From CAYFZR01 sp964347835 [NCBI: uncultured archaeon] (lineage in GTDB: Archaea; CAYFZR01): a stretch of 64,000 nucleotides of DNA. Positions 51,999 through 60,977 of the stretch are shown here, one piece after another. Both the position numbers and the translations under genes were made by a program. The notes under the pieces are model-generated. The model worked only from the letters and a program-made list of their open reading frames with translations. It did not search any database and was not told where the DNA came from. The first letter of the stretch is position 1; the number at the start of each line of letters is the position of its first letter. Location of the stretch: the NCBI GenBank assembly GCA_964347835.1, contig CAYFZR010000065.1, positions 1-64,000 on the forward strand. The letters run 5' to 3'.

Positions 51999-52889
51999 CT
52001 AGAATAACTCATGTAGATTTACTTTGTAGGGACCTAACTTTCCCCCATAGTTCCCCGCTGTGATCTTTACCACACCTGGTACCTTTACTGCAGCCTCAAT
52101 TCCTTTCTTTGTAGCCTCTTTTACCGCATCTAGGTTAAGACCATTTATCACAAGTTCGTAAATGGCTTCCACATCTTTAGGTACGAAGGTATCGGCCACC
52201 TTTTCTTTTAGTGTTGGAGCATAGCGTTCGTTTGTACTGGCTTTTAAGAATTTGTACTTGGAACCAACTTTTGAACCTGAAGCGACGATTCCACCCGGAA
52301 ACGGAGTTATCGTACCTTCCAGTTCCATAACAGTATCCACGGCATCTTCTGCTGCAGTTAAAGCGGCCATCTGGTTCTTTGCCAAAATAAAAAAGTTTCC
52401 ACCTGCCACGCCATCGACAGCGCCAATTTTATCCTCAATTACAAAATCTCCTTCCATCATCGGTATGTAGAACACCTTTCTACCAGATATCTCTCTCTCA
52501 CTCTCGAATCCGTCTCCGAAAAATTTGAGTTTTGCTCCAGTATCGAATTGTAACTCGGCATCAGGTAATCCGTTGAAGCAAGCTGCCGTAGGAGCGGTGA
52601 GAACACATTGTCCAATTCTGTTGAGTAATTGGGTTCCCAATCCTTTTTCGCTAAAATGGCAAATCTGAATGTACGCACCAGGTCTTCCATCCGGTGTTTC
52701 ATCTCCTCCAACGACCTTCTCAATGCCTGCTTCTGCAGGGCATGCAATCACCGAAGTTCCAAAACCAGTAGCCTCTGTAGCCGCTACTAGGGCCCATCTT
52801 TTTGTAGCACCAGTTATCAAAGGCCTTGCAATTTTTATTGGAAAGGCCTCAGCAAAGGTATCTTCTATTTCAACTCCATTTATTTTCAT
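51999..52889 (-). CDS. ftr: formylmethanofuran:tetrahydromethanopterin formyltransferase
   Basis: 296 residues, full length. It begins MKINGVEIEDTFAEAFPIKI and carries ATEATGFGTSVIACPAEAGIE, DETPDGRPGAYIQICHF, IGQCVLTAPTAACFNGLP, ITPFPGGIVASGSKVG, and the end GNYGGKLGPYKVNLHELF, all characteristic of Ftr. The enzyme passes the formyl group between methanofuran and tetrahydromethanopterin in the cytoplasm, in methanogenesis, its reverse, or formate/formaldehyde metabolism. No other C1-pathway gene is in this window. Confidence 0.97.
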   Translation of the reverse strand: MKINGVEIEDTFAEAFPIKIARPLITGATKRWALVAATEATGFGTSVIACPAEAGIEKVVGGDETPDGRPGAYIQICHFSEKGLGTQLLNRIGQCVLTAPTAACFNGLPDAELQFDTGAKLKFFGDGFESEREISGRKVFYIPMMEGDFVIEDKIGAVDGVAGGNFFILAKNQMAALTAAEDAVDTVMELEGTITPFPGGIVASGSKVGSKYKFLKASTNERYAPTLKEKVADTFVPKDVEAIYELVINGLNLDAVKEATKKGIEAAVKVPGVVKITAGNYGGKLGPYKVNLHELF

Positions 52890-52996
52890 TGTCTCACCAA
52901 TTGAGGTTCGATCAGTTTAGAATATATAATTTTTGGAACAAAGAATCTTGTATATAATCAACTTATTTAAAAATAGGACAGTAGGATTATTATAGG

Positions 52997-53617
52997 ATGG
53001 AGAGCATTTGTAGCCGATACCACCATATTCAAAAATATTCTTCGAGGGATAAAATGGAATACCCTTCAATATTACTTATTACATACATCGAAACCCTTGC
53101 GAATATATCAGGACCTTCAGAAACAATTGATTGGCTGAAAGATCTAGGAATGACGCTCTTTGAAAAAGTTGAACCCCAAGATTTCAAGGACATGGAAGAG
53201 TTTAAAGAAAGTATATCAAAAGGAAAGATGTTTCTGCCGTATTTCACCAACATACCCGAAATTGAGGATAATCTAATTCTTTTTAAGTCATGTCCATTTT
53301 ATGAGGCTCTTTGGAATTACATCGAGCATTATGGGAGGTTTCCGCCTTCTTTTGAAGAGGTAATTGAATACTATAGGGAAAAAGAAGATATCGCGGTGAG
53401 TCCTTTTTGTATTATTCACCGTTTTGTTTGCGAAAGAATCGGTAAGAAAATAAAAATAGGCGGAAAAAATCTTTTTATTACAAGGCTTGGATCTAAATCA
53501 ATATTTGGAGAGATTATTATTTCTAAAAATAAAATAAAAGAAAAAAAATTAAATGAAGAAGACATTTTAGAATTATTGAAAGATTTCTCATGTATATATT
53601 ACTTGGAGACTAAATGA
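52997..53617 (+). CDS. uncharacterised soluble protein
   Basis: 206 residues; the family-like part may begin at Met20 (ATG 53054), since the first 19 residues look unlike the rest. Helical first half (SILLITYIETLANISGPSET), a central CPFYEALWNYIEHYG motif, and a VSPFCIIHRFVCERIGKKI region, then a strand-rich end. Cysteines occur in both central motifs and could bind metal or cofactor. No recognised family. Divergent from ftr, with 107 nt between. Confidence 0.6.
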   Translation: MESICSRYHHIQKYSSRDKMEYPSILLITYIETLANISGPSETIDWLKDLGMTLFEKVEPQDFKDMEEFKESISKGKMFLPYFTNIPEIEDNLILFKSCPFYEALWNYIEHYGRFPPSFEEVIEYYREKEDIAVSPFCIIHRFVCERIGKKIKIGGKNLFITRLGSKSIFGEIIISKNKIKEKKLNEEDILELLKDFSCIYYLETK

Positions 53618-53795
53618 TACCTTATTTTCTTGATATTAAAATAGCGAGAATTTCACTATATAAAAAATTATAAATGTGAAAAATCACTTAGCATTAATAT
53701 AATATATAGTGACTATACACATATTTGGAGAATAGTGATCATATTTGTTTAGATAAAAGATTTTAGCAATTAAGAAAAGAGAGGAACTGAGGCTT

Positions 53796-54686
53796 ATGAT
53801 TAAACTGCCATACGGAAACAAAGTTTGTGAAGCAGAAAATGTCAAAAAAATTGTAGATTTATATCCTATTTTTAAAAAATATGAAATTGGTTATTTATTG
53901 GTTTCTAGGAATTCCGGAGATAAAAATTGGTTAATTTATATTTTTTTCTTGGATAAAAAATTTTTAGGTCTTTTTGCGCATACTGATTGTTGGGATAAGA
54001 TTCTACTTGGTGATCTTGCTTTGGATCAAACCAAGGCGCTACTCTGTATATCGGACAAACTAGAAGTATATTCAGTTGATAGAGAAGAAATAATCGAGTG
54101 CAAGAACATGATTCCCAATATAGTAGTAGGAGAGTTAACGGTTCCAAGAGATATAGATTATGAAAGAACAGAATTAGATCAAAAAGAATTGGGAGAAGAG
54201 ATAAAATCGGTAATTAAATGGAAGAATGAGCTTTCAGAAAAGTTGGAAAGAGTCCACAGCAGGCTCAGAGTAGAAAACTCTAGAGAATATTTCGAGGAGG
54301 CTGGGTTAGAAATTCCAGATGAGATCGAGGGCGAAAAATACATGGATCTTTGGAAATCTTATTTTAAAATGAATTCACGTAAAAAATTTGACATTGATCT
54401 GGCAGAAAAAATTGGTAAATATCTTGAAAAAAGATTTGCTTTGAGTAAGATGTGGATAGAAGTAAACTCTGAGTACGATGAAGAATTGGTTGTAAACATA
54501 GATGCAAAACTGCTTCCATTGGAGAATGAAAGAATCGAAACCCTGATTCCTAGATCCTCTAAAATGTCAGTAAAGAGGGAAAATCAAGACGAAATCAAGA
54601 ATGTCATAAAATGCGCTATAGACCGTGTTAGAGAGCGTTTAGATTTGTCTCTGACTCCTGTAATCAAGGTCCAAGTAAGGTCATAG
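53796..54686 (+). CDS. DUF2226-like protein, unknown
   Basis: 296 residues. The N-terminal ~100 (MIKLPYGNKVCEAENVKK; IGYLLVSRNSGDKNWLIYIFFLDKKFLGLFAHT; LLGDLALDQTKALLCIS) has the shape of the DUF2226 scaffold domain: a strand-rich unit with a 'gain of small molecule or protein contact' fold also suggested for the gene at 6177. The remainder is charged and helical (NELSEKLERVHSRLR), ending in a strand-rich RVRERLDLSLTPVIKVQV segment. Resemblance to DUF2226 is moderate. Isolated gene upstream of tRNA-Glu. Confidence 0.55.
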   Translation: MIKLPYGNKVCEAENVKKIVDLYPIFKKYEIGYLLVSRNSGDKNWLIYIFFLDKKFLGLFAHTDCWDKILLGDLALDQTKALLCISDKLEVYSVDREEIIECKNMIPNIVVGELTVPRDIDYERTELDQKELGEEIKSVIKWKNELSEKLERVHSRLRVENSREYFEEAGLEIPDEIEGEKYMDLWKSYFKMNSRKKFDIDLAEKIGKYLEKRFALSKMWIEVNSEYDEELVVNIDAKLLPLENERIETLIPRSSKMSVKRENQDEIKNVIKCAIDRVRERLDLSLTPVIKVQVRS

Positions 54687-54764
54687 TGATTCTACGATCA
54701 TAAATTTTCTTTTTAGGGAAAGATTTTTATAAATCAATTTATGTTCTATTCGTTTGCAATATCT

Positions 54765-54839
54765 GCCCCGTTAGTGTAGTCCGGCCAATCATTCGGGCCT
54801 TTCGAGCCCGTGACGCGGGTTCAAATCCCGCACGGGGCA
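54765..54839 (+). tRNA. tRNA-Glu (TTC)
   Basis: Acceptor GCCCCGT/ACGGGGC, anticodon stem CGGGC/GCCCG with loop CTTTCGA (anticodon TTC), T stem GCGGG/CCCGC with loop TTCAAAT, discriminator A. CCA is not encoded. A TATA-like run (TTTTTATAAAT) lies ~35 nt upstream. Confidence 0.97.
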
Positions 54840-54889
54840 CTTTCCATAAATTTGTAACCCAAATAACCTTTTTTTATTTCAAACGTTTT

Positions 54890-55450
54890 TTACATAAGGT
54901 TGATTATGTCTATACAGATCTCTAATATCTCTCTTGGGTTTTTTCCGACAATTCGGATTGCTGGCTCCTTGCCCAAATCTCCATCGTCATAAATAATGTC
55001 TGGAACCTTTCCTTTAGCATTCTCGATGCTCTCCTTCACTATCCAGTTCATTGAACCGCCTTCTATATACTTTACACTATCTGGCTCTTTTCTTCTATCA
55101 ATATAAGATAAGACTAAACCCCTTTTCTCAGCAACTTTCTTAACTGCTCTCAAAATATCTTTAGAGTATCTAATATTGATCGCTGATCGCCTTTTTCCAT
55201 CGAATTTCATGACTTCTAATATGAATCTCGCTACATGAGAGGAGGCGCCAAAATCTGGTTCGAAGCAGACTACTGGTCGGCCATAGGCTACACTTATCCT
55301 TCCCGGAACGCCCGCAACATCTTCTATATTTTTTGCACCTTTTCTTGCGTAGACGAAATTTGTCCTAATTTCCGGAATCAATTCGGAGAATTTATAATGC
55401 TTCAGCAGAATATTTAAAGACTCTTTTAATTCTTTGATTTCGTCAGTCAT
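54890..55450 (-). CDS. thiN: stand-alone ThiN domain, thiamine-phosphate synthase
   Basis: 186 residues. ThiN signatures: VAGVPGRISV, EPDFGASSHVARFILEVMKFD, RSAINIRYSKDIL, and PDIIYDDGDLGKEPAIRI. ThiN couples hydroxymethylpyrimidine diphosphate with thiazole phosphate to give thiamine phosphate and often occurs fused to ThiD or to a DNA-binding domain; here it is alone. The same domain forms the C-terminal half of ThiR at 56676. Part of a minus-strand unit with the P-loop and ThiW genes. Confidence 0.87.
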   Translation of the reverse strand: MTDEIKELKESLNILLKHYKFSELIPEIRTNFVYARKGAKNIEDVAGVPGRISVAYGRPVVCFEPDFGASSHVARFILEVMKFDGKRRSAINIRYSKDILRAVKKVAEKRGLVLSYIDRRKEPDSVKYIEGGSMNWIVKESIENAKGKVPDIIYDDGDLGKEPAIRIVGKNPREILEICIDIINLM

Positions 55451-55480
55451 TTTCTTCCCTTTTCCTAATTCCCTTAAACT

Positions 55481-56086
55481 TCATAATTTAATTACGATGT
55501 CCACGTCATCAATTAGTTTATTCATCAACTGTCTTTCTCTCTCAGTTACACCAGATCCCCTGTCCTCTGAGAGTTCTTCTCCGTAGTAGCCGTTTATTAC
55601 GGCGGTCTCGCTATTGTTTAAGACGTCCTTTAATATATCGTAGTCCCCGGCCTGTAAAAATAATGAAACGTCGTTGATGAATAGAATCGGAGTCGGTTTT
55701 TCTAGATATTTTTTGAGAATTTTCTCCATCATTGATGCATTCTCTTTGGCAAGTTTTTCAACCTCTAGACTAGTCTTTCCGGACATTCTAGGAGTGTTGA
55801 CTTTCTCAGGAGAAAGGTACCCAACAGTTCTCTGAGTAAGAGTAGGGTCAGACAATTTTCCCCCCACTTTTTTATCTAATCTTATGATTTCGCCTGGAGC
55901 GAAATCGATTACCGTTATATTATTTCTAATTACATTATCCAGAATTGCGTTATCGCATATTTTCATCGCTTGATCTAAAAGCTTAGATGTTAAAGCCGTT
56001 TTTCCACTTCCGAGGTCCCCTATTATCAGAATTTTTTTTCGCATTATTTTAGCGTATTCTAACTCAGTCGAATCCTGGAAATCCAC
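55481..56086 (-). CDS. P-loop NTPase of the thiamine locus, unknown role
   Basis: 201 residues. Walker A GDLGSGKTA near residues 22-30 and a Walker-B-like ILFINDVSLFLQAGD; also VIDFAPGEIIRLDKKVGGK. GTG start 56086 overlaps the end of thiW by 23 nt; ATG 56044 is an alternative. The layout is that of small P-loop kinases or GTPases, not an ABC ATPase (no signature motif). Position between thiW and thiN suggests a part in thiamine precursor uptake, salvage or phosphorylation. Not a family I can name. Confidence 0.75.
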   Translation of the reverse strand: MDFQDSTELEYAKIMRKKILIIGDLGSGKTALTSKLLDQAMKICDNAILDNVIRNNITVIDFAPGEIIRLDKKVGGKLSDPTLTQRTVGYLSPEKVNTPRMSGKTSLEVEKLAKENASMMEKILKKYLEKPTPILFINDVSLFLQAGDYDILKDVLNNSETAVINGYYGEELSEDRGSGVTERERQLMNKLIDDVDIVIKL

Positions 56087-56558
56087 CTTTTCTCAACCCT
56101 TTAATGACCAAGTATCCTATGATACTCCCAGGGATGCTACTGGCTAGAAAAGCAATAAGGAAAGCTGTTACGGTCATTGTTTTCCCTATCATCGGGGCAA
56201 CTATCAAAGCGCTAATTATAGCACCAGTTCCTGTTCCAATGGGCTCTGTGAGAGCCACCAAGTCATTTTTTATAAAATGATAGGTAACACCCACCACGAG
56301 AGCCCCGGGGATTCCTCCTGGAAAGGCAAATATTGTGCCGGTTCCAAGCATATTCCTGATTATGCCAGCGGCCGTTGCAACAGAGATGGCATACCATGGA
56401 CCGAGAAGAATACCTGAGATGGCGTTAACCATGTGTTGAAACGGGAAACATTTTGTTGGTCCTACAGGAAAGAAAATTGGGGATAGTATAACTGCAAGAG
56501 CAGTCAATACGGTAGCACCTGCAACCTTTTTGGTGTTTATCCTCCGTTTCTTTGCCAT
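56064..56558 (-). CDS. thiW: ThiW, substrate-binding subunit of a thiamine-precursor ECF transporter
   Basis: 164 residues from ATG 56558. A longer start at 56606 would lie upstream of the transcription start implied by the TATA box (TTTATATATG, minus strand, ~56617-56626). About five to six membrane helices with the ThiW motif PVGPTKCFPFQHMVNAISGILLG (split over residues ~25-50) and FAFPGGIPGALVVG. ThiW is predicted to import the thiazole precursor of thiamine. The divergent operon supplies a matching ECF energising module. Confidence 0.88.
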   Translation of the reverse strand: MAKKRRINTKKVAGATVLTALAVILSPIFFPVGPTKCFPFQHMVNAISGILLGPWYAISVATAAGIIRNMLGTGTIFAFPGGIPGALVVGVTYHFIKNDLVALTEPIGTGTGAIISALIVAPMIGKTMTVTAFLIAFLASSIPGSIIGYLVIKGLRKGGFPGFD

Positions 56559-56675
56559 ATTTGTCACTCTCGGAAAATAGAGATTAACGCAACGTTTATG
56601 AGTCATTGATATTAATCATATATAAAGATTTCCAAGGCGTTTAAATAGTTAAATATAAAATTTGGAGGGATAAAT

Positions 56676-57578
56676 TTGAAATTTCCATGCGAATTGGTCG
56701 TGAAATATTTCTTACCAGCGGTCAGATACCGCATCTCCAAGCAAATGTCCGAATCTTTTAACCAAGAAGAGATAGCGGAAAAGTTAGGGGTGACGCAGTC
56801 TTTAATCTCTCTATACCTGAGTAATAAAATAAATGTTAATGATGAAATCTCAAAGAGATTGGAAGATTTTGACGTGGAATTAGAAAACCTTCCACAAACC
56901 TCTGACATCGAGTTCATCATCTCTGTATGTAGACTATGTAAGGCGTTGAGATCAGACGATGTTATCTGTAACCTTCACAAGGAAATAGATCAGTCTCTAT
57001 TAGCGTGCAACATTTGTTCCCGTCAGGAAGATCTAGAATTAGATAGAATTCACGTCTTAGACAATCTCAAAAAGGCGTTTACGATTTTAAGAAGAACAGA
57101 TAATATGGTAAATTTGGTGCCAGAAGTTTTTATTAATCTCGTGATGGCGGTTCCAAATCCAAAAAGCATATTTGATGTTGCTGGTTTTCCAGGAAGAATT
57201 GTGAAATCAGGTAATGAAATTAAAATCGTTGAGGAGCCTAAGTTCGGTGCCTCAAAACACATGGCGAACATCTTAGTGACAACTATGAGATTTGATAATA
57301 CAAAAAGAGCATGCATTAACATACGTTATTCAGATGAGACTTTAGATATCTGTAAAAAGATGAATTTAAGTACTGTACGTATAGAAAACAGATTTCAATC
57401 AACGGATCTTGACGCGAAACTATCAAAAAATATAGAAAATGTTTTAGAAAAGGAAGTTCCAGATGTTTTATATGATCTTGGAGACGTAGGTATAGAGTCA
57501 ATAATCTATATTTTTGCGCCCTCCGCCATAGAAGTAGCAAGTATCGTACAAAAAATTAGCGCTGGGTTATTAAATTGA
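56676..57578 (+). CDS. thiR: ThiR, HTH-ThiN thiamine regulator
   Basis: 300 residues, TTG start after GGAGGG. N-terminal HTH (QEEIAEKLGVTQSLISLYLS), a linker with cysteines (VCRLCKALRSDDVIC; ACNICSRQEDLE), which may bind metal, and a C-terminal ThiN-like domain (~125-300; VAGFPGRIVK, EPKFGASKHMANIL, ACINIRYSDETL). Archaeal ThiR proteins use the ThiN domain to sense thiamine phosphate species and repress thiamine genes. It is divergent from thiW and likely controls both directions from the 70-nt spacer. Confidence 0.9.
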   Translation: MKFPCELVVKYFLPAVRYRISKQMSESFNQEEIAEKLGVTQSLISLYLSNKINVNDEISKRLEDFDVELENLPQTSDIEFIISVCRLCKALRSDDVICNLHKEIDQSLLACNICSRQEDLELDRIHVLDNLKKAFTILRRTDNMVNLVPEVFINLVMAVPNPKSIFDVAGFPGRIVKSGNEIKIVEEPKFGASKHMANILVTTMRFDNTKRACINIRYSDETLDICKKMNLSTVRIENRFQSTDLDAKLSKNIENVLEKEVPDVLYDLGDVGIESIIYIFAPSAIEVASIVQKISAGLLN

Positions 57579-58438
57579 GCATAGTGAAGATTAAATCACT
57601 TAGTTATAAATACGCGATGGAAGAAGAATATGTTCTCAGAGGCATCAACCTCGAAATATTCGAGGGAGATTTCGTCGTAATTGCAGGACCTACTGGAGGC
57701 GGGAAATCTACTTTATGTCGATGTATGGTAGGTTTGATTCCTCATTTTTATTCCGGCGAGATGGAAGGATCTGTAGAGGTTTTTGGGAGAAACATTAGGG
57801 AAACAAGCACCCCCGAACTTTCGAGAACTATTGGCATGGTACTTCAGAATCCCATGGATCAACTCGTGGCGATGAGTGTTGAGAGAGAAGTAGCATTCGG
57901 ACCTGAAAACCTTGGACTCCCGCGAAAGGAGTTGCGTAACCGGGTTGAGGAAAGTTTGTTAAAAACCAAGATTTATGGGTTAAGAGATAGAAATCCACTG
58001 GAACTCTCTGCAGGTCAGTTACAAAAGGTGGCGATTGCATCTATACTAGCGATGAAGCCTAAAATACTAATTTTAGATGAGCCTACTTCAGAATTGGATC
58101 CTAAAAGTGCGATAGATATCTTTAATTTATTGAAAGAACTCAATAATCAAGGAATCACGATTATTTTAATTGAACACAGACTAGAACACGCAATCAATCT
58201 TGTAAACCGTTTAATCATCATGGATGAGGGGAAAATAGTGCTCGATGGAGATCCGCGTTCAGTCTTATCGACGATATTGGAAAGCAAAGACATGGAAAAA
58301 ATCGGAGTATCCGTCCCTAAAATTTCAATTTTGGCAAAACAACTTATGGATGCAGGCATATCTATAAGCAAACTTCCATTAACTACTAAAGAACTGGTTG
58401 CTCTTCTGGGTGATTTTCTTGCCATACATAGTCTTTGA
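57575..58438 (+). CDS. ECF transporter ATPase 1
   Basis: 287 residues. Walker A GPTGGGKSTL, Q-loop LQNPMDQLVA, signature LSAGQLQKVAIA, Walker B ILILDEPTSELD, and the switch His in IEHR. The TTG start overlaps the thiR stop by 4 nt. One of the pair of ATPases that drive an energy-coupling-factor vitamin transporter; with ATPase 2, EcfT and presumably ThiW it forms the complete complex. Confidence 0.92.
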   Translation: MSIVKIKSLSYKYAMEEEYVLRGINLEIFEGDFVVIAGPTGGGKSTLCRCMVGLIPHFYSGEMEGSVEVFGRNIRETSTPELSRTIGMVLQNPMDQLVAMSVEREVAFGPENLGLPRKELRNRVEESLLKTKIYGLRDRNPLELSAGQLQKVAIASILAMKPKILILDEPTSELDPKSAIDIFNLLKELNNQGITIILIEHRLEHAINLVNRLIIMDEGKIVLDGDPRSVLSTILESKDMEKIGVSVPKISILAKQLMDAGISISKLPLTTKELVALLGDFLAIHSL

Positions 58439-59240
58439 TAAAGTTGAATTCACCTATCCTAATGGAATCAAAGCGTTAAATGGAATCAGCCTCAGCATAA
58501 ACAAAGGAGAATTCGTTGCCATAATGGGGGAAAATGGTTCCGGTAAAACCACACTGGCAAAACATGTGATAGGTCTTCTAAAACCAGATAAGGGGAATGT
58601 GCACGTTGATGGATACGATACAAAGGAAACAAGAACGGAAGATCTCGTTAAGAAAATTGGATACGTCTTTCAGAACCCCTTACATCAAATATTTTCTGAT
58701 ACCGTCGAGAAAGAGATTCTGATTGGACTTAAGCATAAGGATGAGAATAAAAACAGATTGGATTACGTAATAAATCTCCTTGAATTATCCAAGTATCGTA
58801 ACAGGCACCCGCTCAGGGTTAGCGAAGGAGAACGGAAAAAAATTACTATTGCGTCAATTTTGGCGTTAGATCCTGATATCATTATTTTAGATGAGCCAAC
58901 GCTTGGACAAGATTTTAGGCAGAAAAAGAAACTCTCTGAATTATTACACAGACTTAATTCTGAAGGAAAAGGAGTGATCCTTATTTCACATGATGTTGAA
59001 TTTATCTCAGAAAATGTAAACCGAGTAATCCTATTGTCTCAAGGAAAAATCCTAGCGGATGCTTCCACACAAGAAATTATGTACTCAAAAGAAATATTAG
59101 AGAGGGCAAAACTCATAAGACCTCAAATTGTTGAACTCGTTGATTTCTTAGAGGAATATGGAATCAAGAAAAAAACTCTAGCGTTAGAAGAAGTTTACAA
59201 GTCTATACTTCAGATATTGGGAGGAAAAGATTTTGTTTAA
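58419..59240 (+). CDS. ECF transporter ATPase 2
   Basis: 273 residues from TTG 58419 (MPYIVFDKVEF), which has a GGGTGAT ribosome site 5 nt upstream; a TTG seven codons earlier lacks one. Walker A GENGSGKTTL, Q-loop FQNPLHQIF, signature VSEGERKKITIA, Walker B IIILDEPTLGQD, and the switch His in ISHD. It overlaps the first ATPase by 20 nt and EcfT by 8 nt. Confidence 0.91.
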   Translation: MPYIVFDKVEFTYPNGIKALNGISLSINKGEFVAIMGENGSGKTTLAKHVIGLLKPDKGNVHVDGYDTKETRTEDLVKKIGYVFQNPLHQIFSDTVEKEILIGLKHKDENKNRLDYVINLLELSKYRNRHPLRVSEGERKKITIASILALDPDIIILDEPTLGQDFRQKKKLSELLHRLNSEGKGVILISHDVEFISENVNRVILLSQGKILADASTQEIMYSKEILERAKLIRPQIVELVDFLEEYGIKKKTLALEEVYKSILQILGGKDFV

Positions 59241-59949
59241 TCGGTTTCGTTTTAAAAAAGGGGAAACATGGCTTTACAAACTTGATCCCAGGAGTAAACT
59301 ATTTTTAACCCTGACGATAACAATCCTTTGCTTAATAAACGCGAATCTTTACTATCAGGTTGGATTATCTATAACAATATTCCTTATTGCAGTATCTGCT
59401 AAGTTTTCAGATGAATGGGTAAAGACAATAAAGGCGTCAGCGCCTTTAATCATATTTGTAGGAGTTTTAAATTACTTCTATCTCGATTTAATTTATAGTT
59501 TGGTTATATCGCTAAGACTCCTAAATTTGATAGCAATCTTTTCAATCTTTTTTTTAACCACTCCGCCAGAGAGGCTGGAATCGGCTCTTAGAAAACTCAG
59601 ATTTCCAGATACATTTAATTTCATATTTGTTACCGGTATAAAATACGTTTGGATTCTAGCCAGAGAAGCCAATGAAATTTCGGATGCGTATAAAGCCAGA
59701 GGAATTTCTACAGGGAGAAGTTTTTTTGGAAGGGCGCGCTTTTTCCTCATGGCACTTATACCTTTAGTTACTATTTCTATTATGCGTTCACATAGTTTAG
59801 CCGAAGCATTGGAGATGAGAGCATTTGGTTCCGGGAAAAGAACCATGCTTGAGGAGTTTGTTATGGTAGAGAGGGATTGGTTAGTTATATTTCTCTCTTT
59901 GCTTATTGTAGGATTGAGTTTATCTATAAATTACAAACTTTTTTCCTAA
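59233..59949 (+). CDS. EcfT, transmembrane coupling subunit of the ECF transporter
   Basis: 238 residues with five to six membrane helices. The two coupling-helix motifs that contact the ATPases are visible: YKARGISTGRS and MRAFGSGKRT (second motif slightly degenerate from Ala-Arg-Gly). TTG start overlapping the ATPase 2 stop. The gene completes a transport module beside ThiW and under ThiR; since no other S component is nearby, ThiW is the natural partner. Confidence 0.88.
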   Translation: MFNRFRFKKGETWLYKLDPRSKLFLTLTITILCLINANLYYQVGLSITIFLIAVSAKFSDEWVKTIKASAPLIIFVGVLNYFYLDLIYSLVISLRLLNLIAIFSIFFLTTPPERLESALRKLRFPDTFNFIFVTGIKYVWILAREANEISDAYKARGISTGRSFFGRARFFLMALIPLVTISIMRSHSLAEALEMRAFGSGKRTMLEEFVMVERDWLVIFLSLLIVGLSLSINYKLFS

Positions 59950-60122
59950 CGGCGTGCAAGTATGGGACTTAATAAAAACATGATAAAGACAATAATTAAG
60001 AGTGTCCATCCTAAATTGAGGAGTTTTCCACTTTCTTCTGCACGACGCGCTGCGAGTATGAAAACCCAAGCAAGAGCAAGAATTAAAATTTGAATAGTGA
60101 AATACTCCCTCCTACTGACCAT
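59946..60122 (-). CDS. 58-residue two-helix membrane protein
   Basis: 58 residues beginning MVSRREYFTIQILILALAWV, with a second hydrophobic helix (LGWTLLIIVFIMFLLSPIL) and a basic end. The two helices are joined by ARRAEESGKLLN. The stop overlaps the end of EcfT on the opposite strand by 4 nt. Ribosome-site-like GGGTG lies ~10 nt before ATG 60122. No family recognised. Confidence 0.55.
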   Translation of the reverse strand: MVSRREYFTIQILILALAWVFILAARRAEESGKLLNLGWTLLIIVFIMFLLSPILARR

Positions 60123-60288
60123 TTAATTTCACCCTATGGAATCTTGCAATTTTAATGCTTATTTATGTTTTCCATAAGTATTTCCCTAAACGTTTATAAT
60201 GTAATAAGCTGCACATGAAAAAACAAGTGAAACCTTCTCAAACCTCGTTGCAGTAATAAAACGAATTCAGACAAAGGAGAACGGAAAA

Positions 60289-60918
60289 ATGGGAATACTT
60301 GATAGGTTAAAAAGAGAGAAAGAAGAACCAGAAGATGCTCAAGGTTTGTATGAAAAAGGATTTTTGTTGTGGGAGCAAGGTAAACTCGAAAAGGCAATAA
60401 AATATTTTGATAAAACGCTGGAGTTAAATCCAAGAAACGGAAAGGCATGGTACTACAAGGGATTCGCCTTATATTACTTAGGAAAATATGATAGGGCTAT
60501 AGAATCCTATGACGAAGCGATAAAGATAAATCAGAACTATGTCGAGGCATGGACCAACAAAGGACTCTGTCTGGGAAGATTAGATGAATATGAAGAGGCA
60601 ATTGAATGTTTAGACAGGGCATTAGAGATTGACTCAAATCATGTCGAGGCATGGAACAATAAAGGATGGGTTTTGAACTTAATGAAAAAGTTTGAAGAAG
60701 CTCTCTCATGTTGTGATAGGGCTATTGAAATAGATCCTAACCTTCCTGAACCATGGTGTAACAAAGGATATGCCTTGTGCGGACTAAATAGGTATGATGA
60801 GGCTCTGGAGTGTGTTGATAAGGCTTCAGAGATGAACCCTGACGACCTATCATACAGTAGACTTAAGTATATTATTTCGTTAAGGAAAAAGGAAGATGAA
60901 GAAGAGGATTATTTTTAA
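60289..60918 (+). CDS. TPR-repeat protein
   Basis: 209 residues, five tandem tetratricopeptide repeats of 34 residues from about residue 15 to 185 (AWYYKGFALYYLGKYDRAIE; AWTNKGLCLGRLDEYEEAIE; AWNNKGWVLNLMKKFEEALS), flanked by short charged ends. Cytoplasmic protein-interaction scaffold. No signal peptide. Start after GGAGAACGG; partner not identifiable from context. Confidence 0.9.
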   Translation: MGILDRLKREKEEPEDAQGLYEKGFLLWEQGKLEKAIKYFDKTLELNPRNGKAWYYKGFALYYLGKYDRAIESYDEAIKINQNYVEAWTNKGLCLGRLDEYEEAIECLDRALEIDSNHVEAWNNKGWVLNLMKKFEEALSCCDRAIEIDPNLPEPWCNKGYALCGLNRYDEALECVDKASEMNPDDLSYSRLKYIISLRKKEDEEEDYF

Positions 60919-60977
60919 TTAAATGAAAAGTTTAAATTGTGGGTTAAAATAAGGTTTACTGAACAGGCGGTGAAAAA

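Noticed and set aside
51999-52889. Methenyl-tetrahydromethanopterin cyclohydrolase as alternative
   Set aside because: Start, central and C-terminal motifs all fit Ftr.
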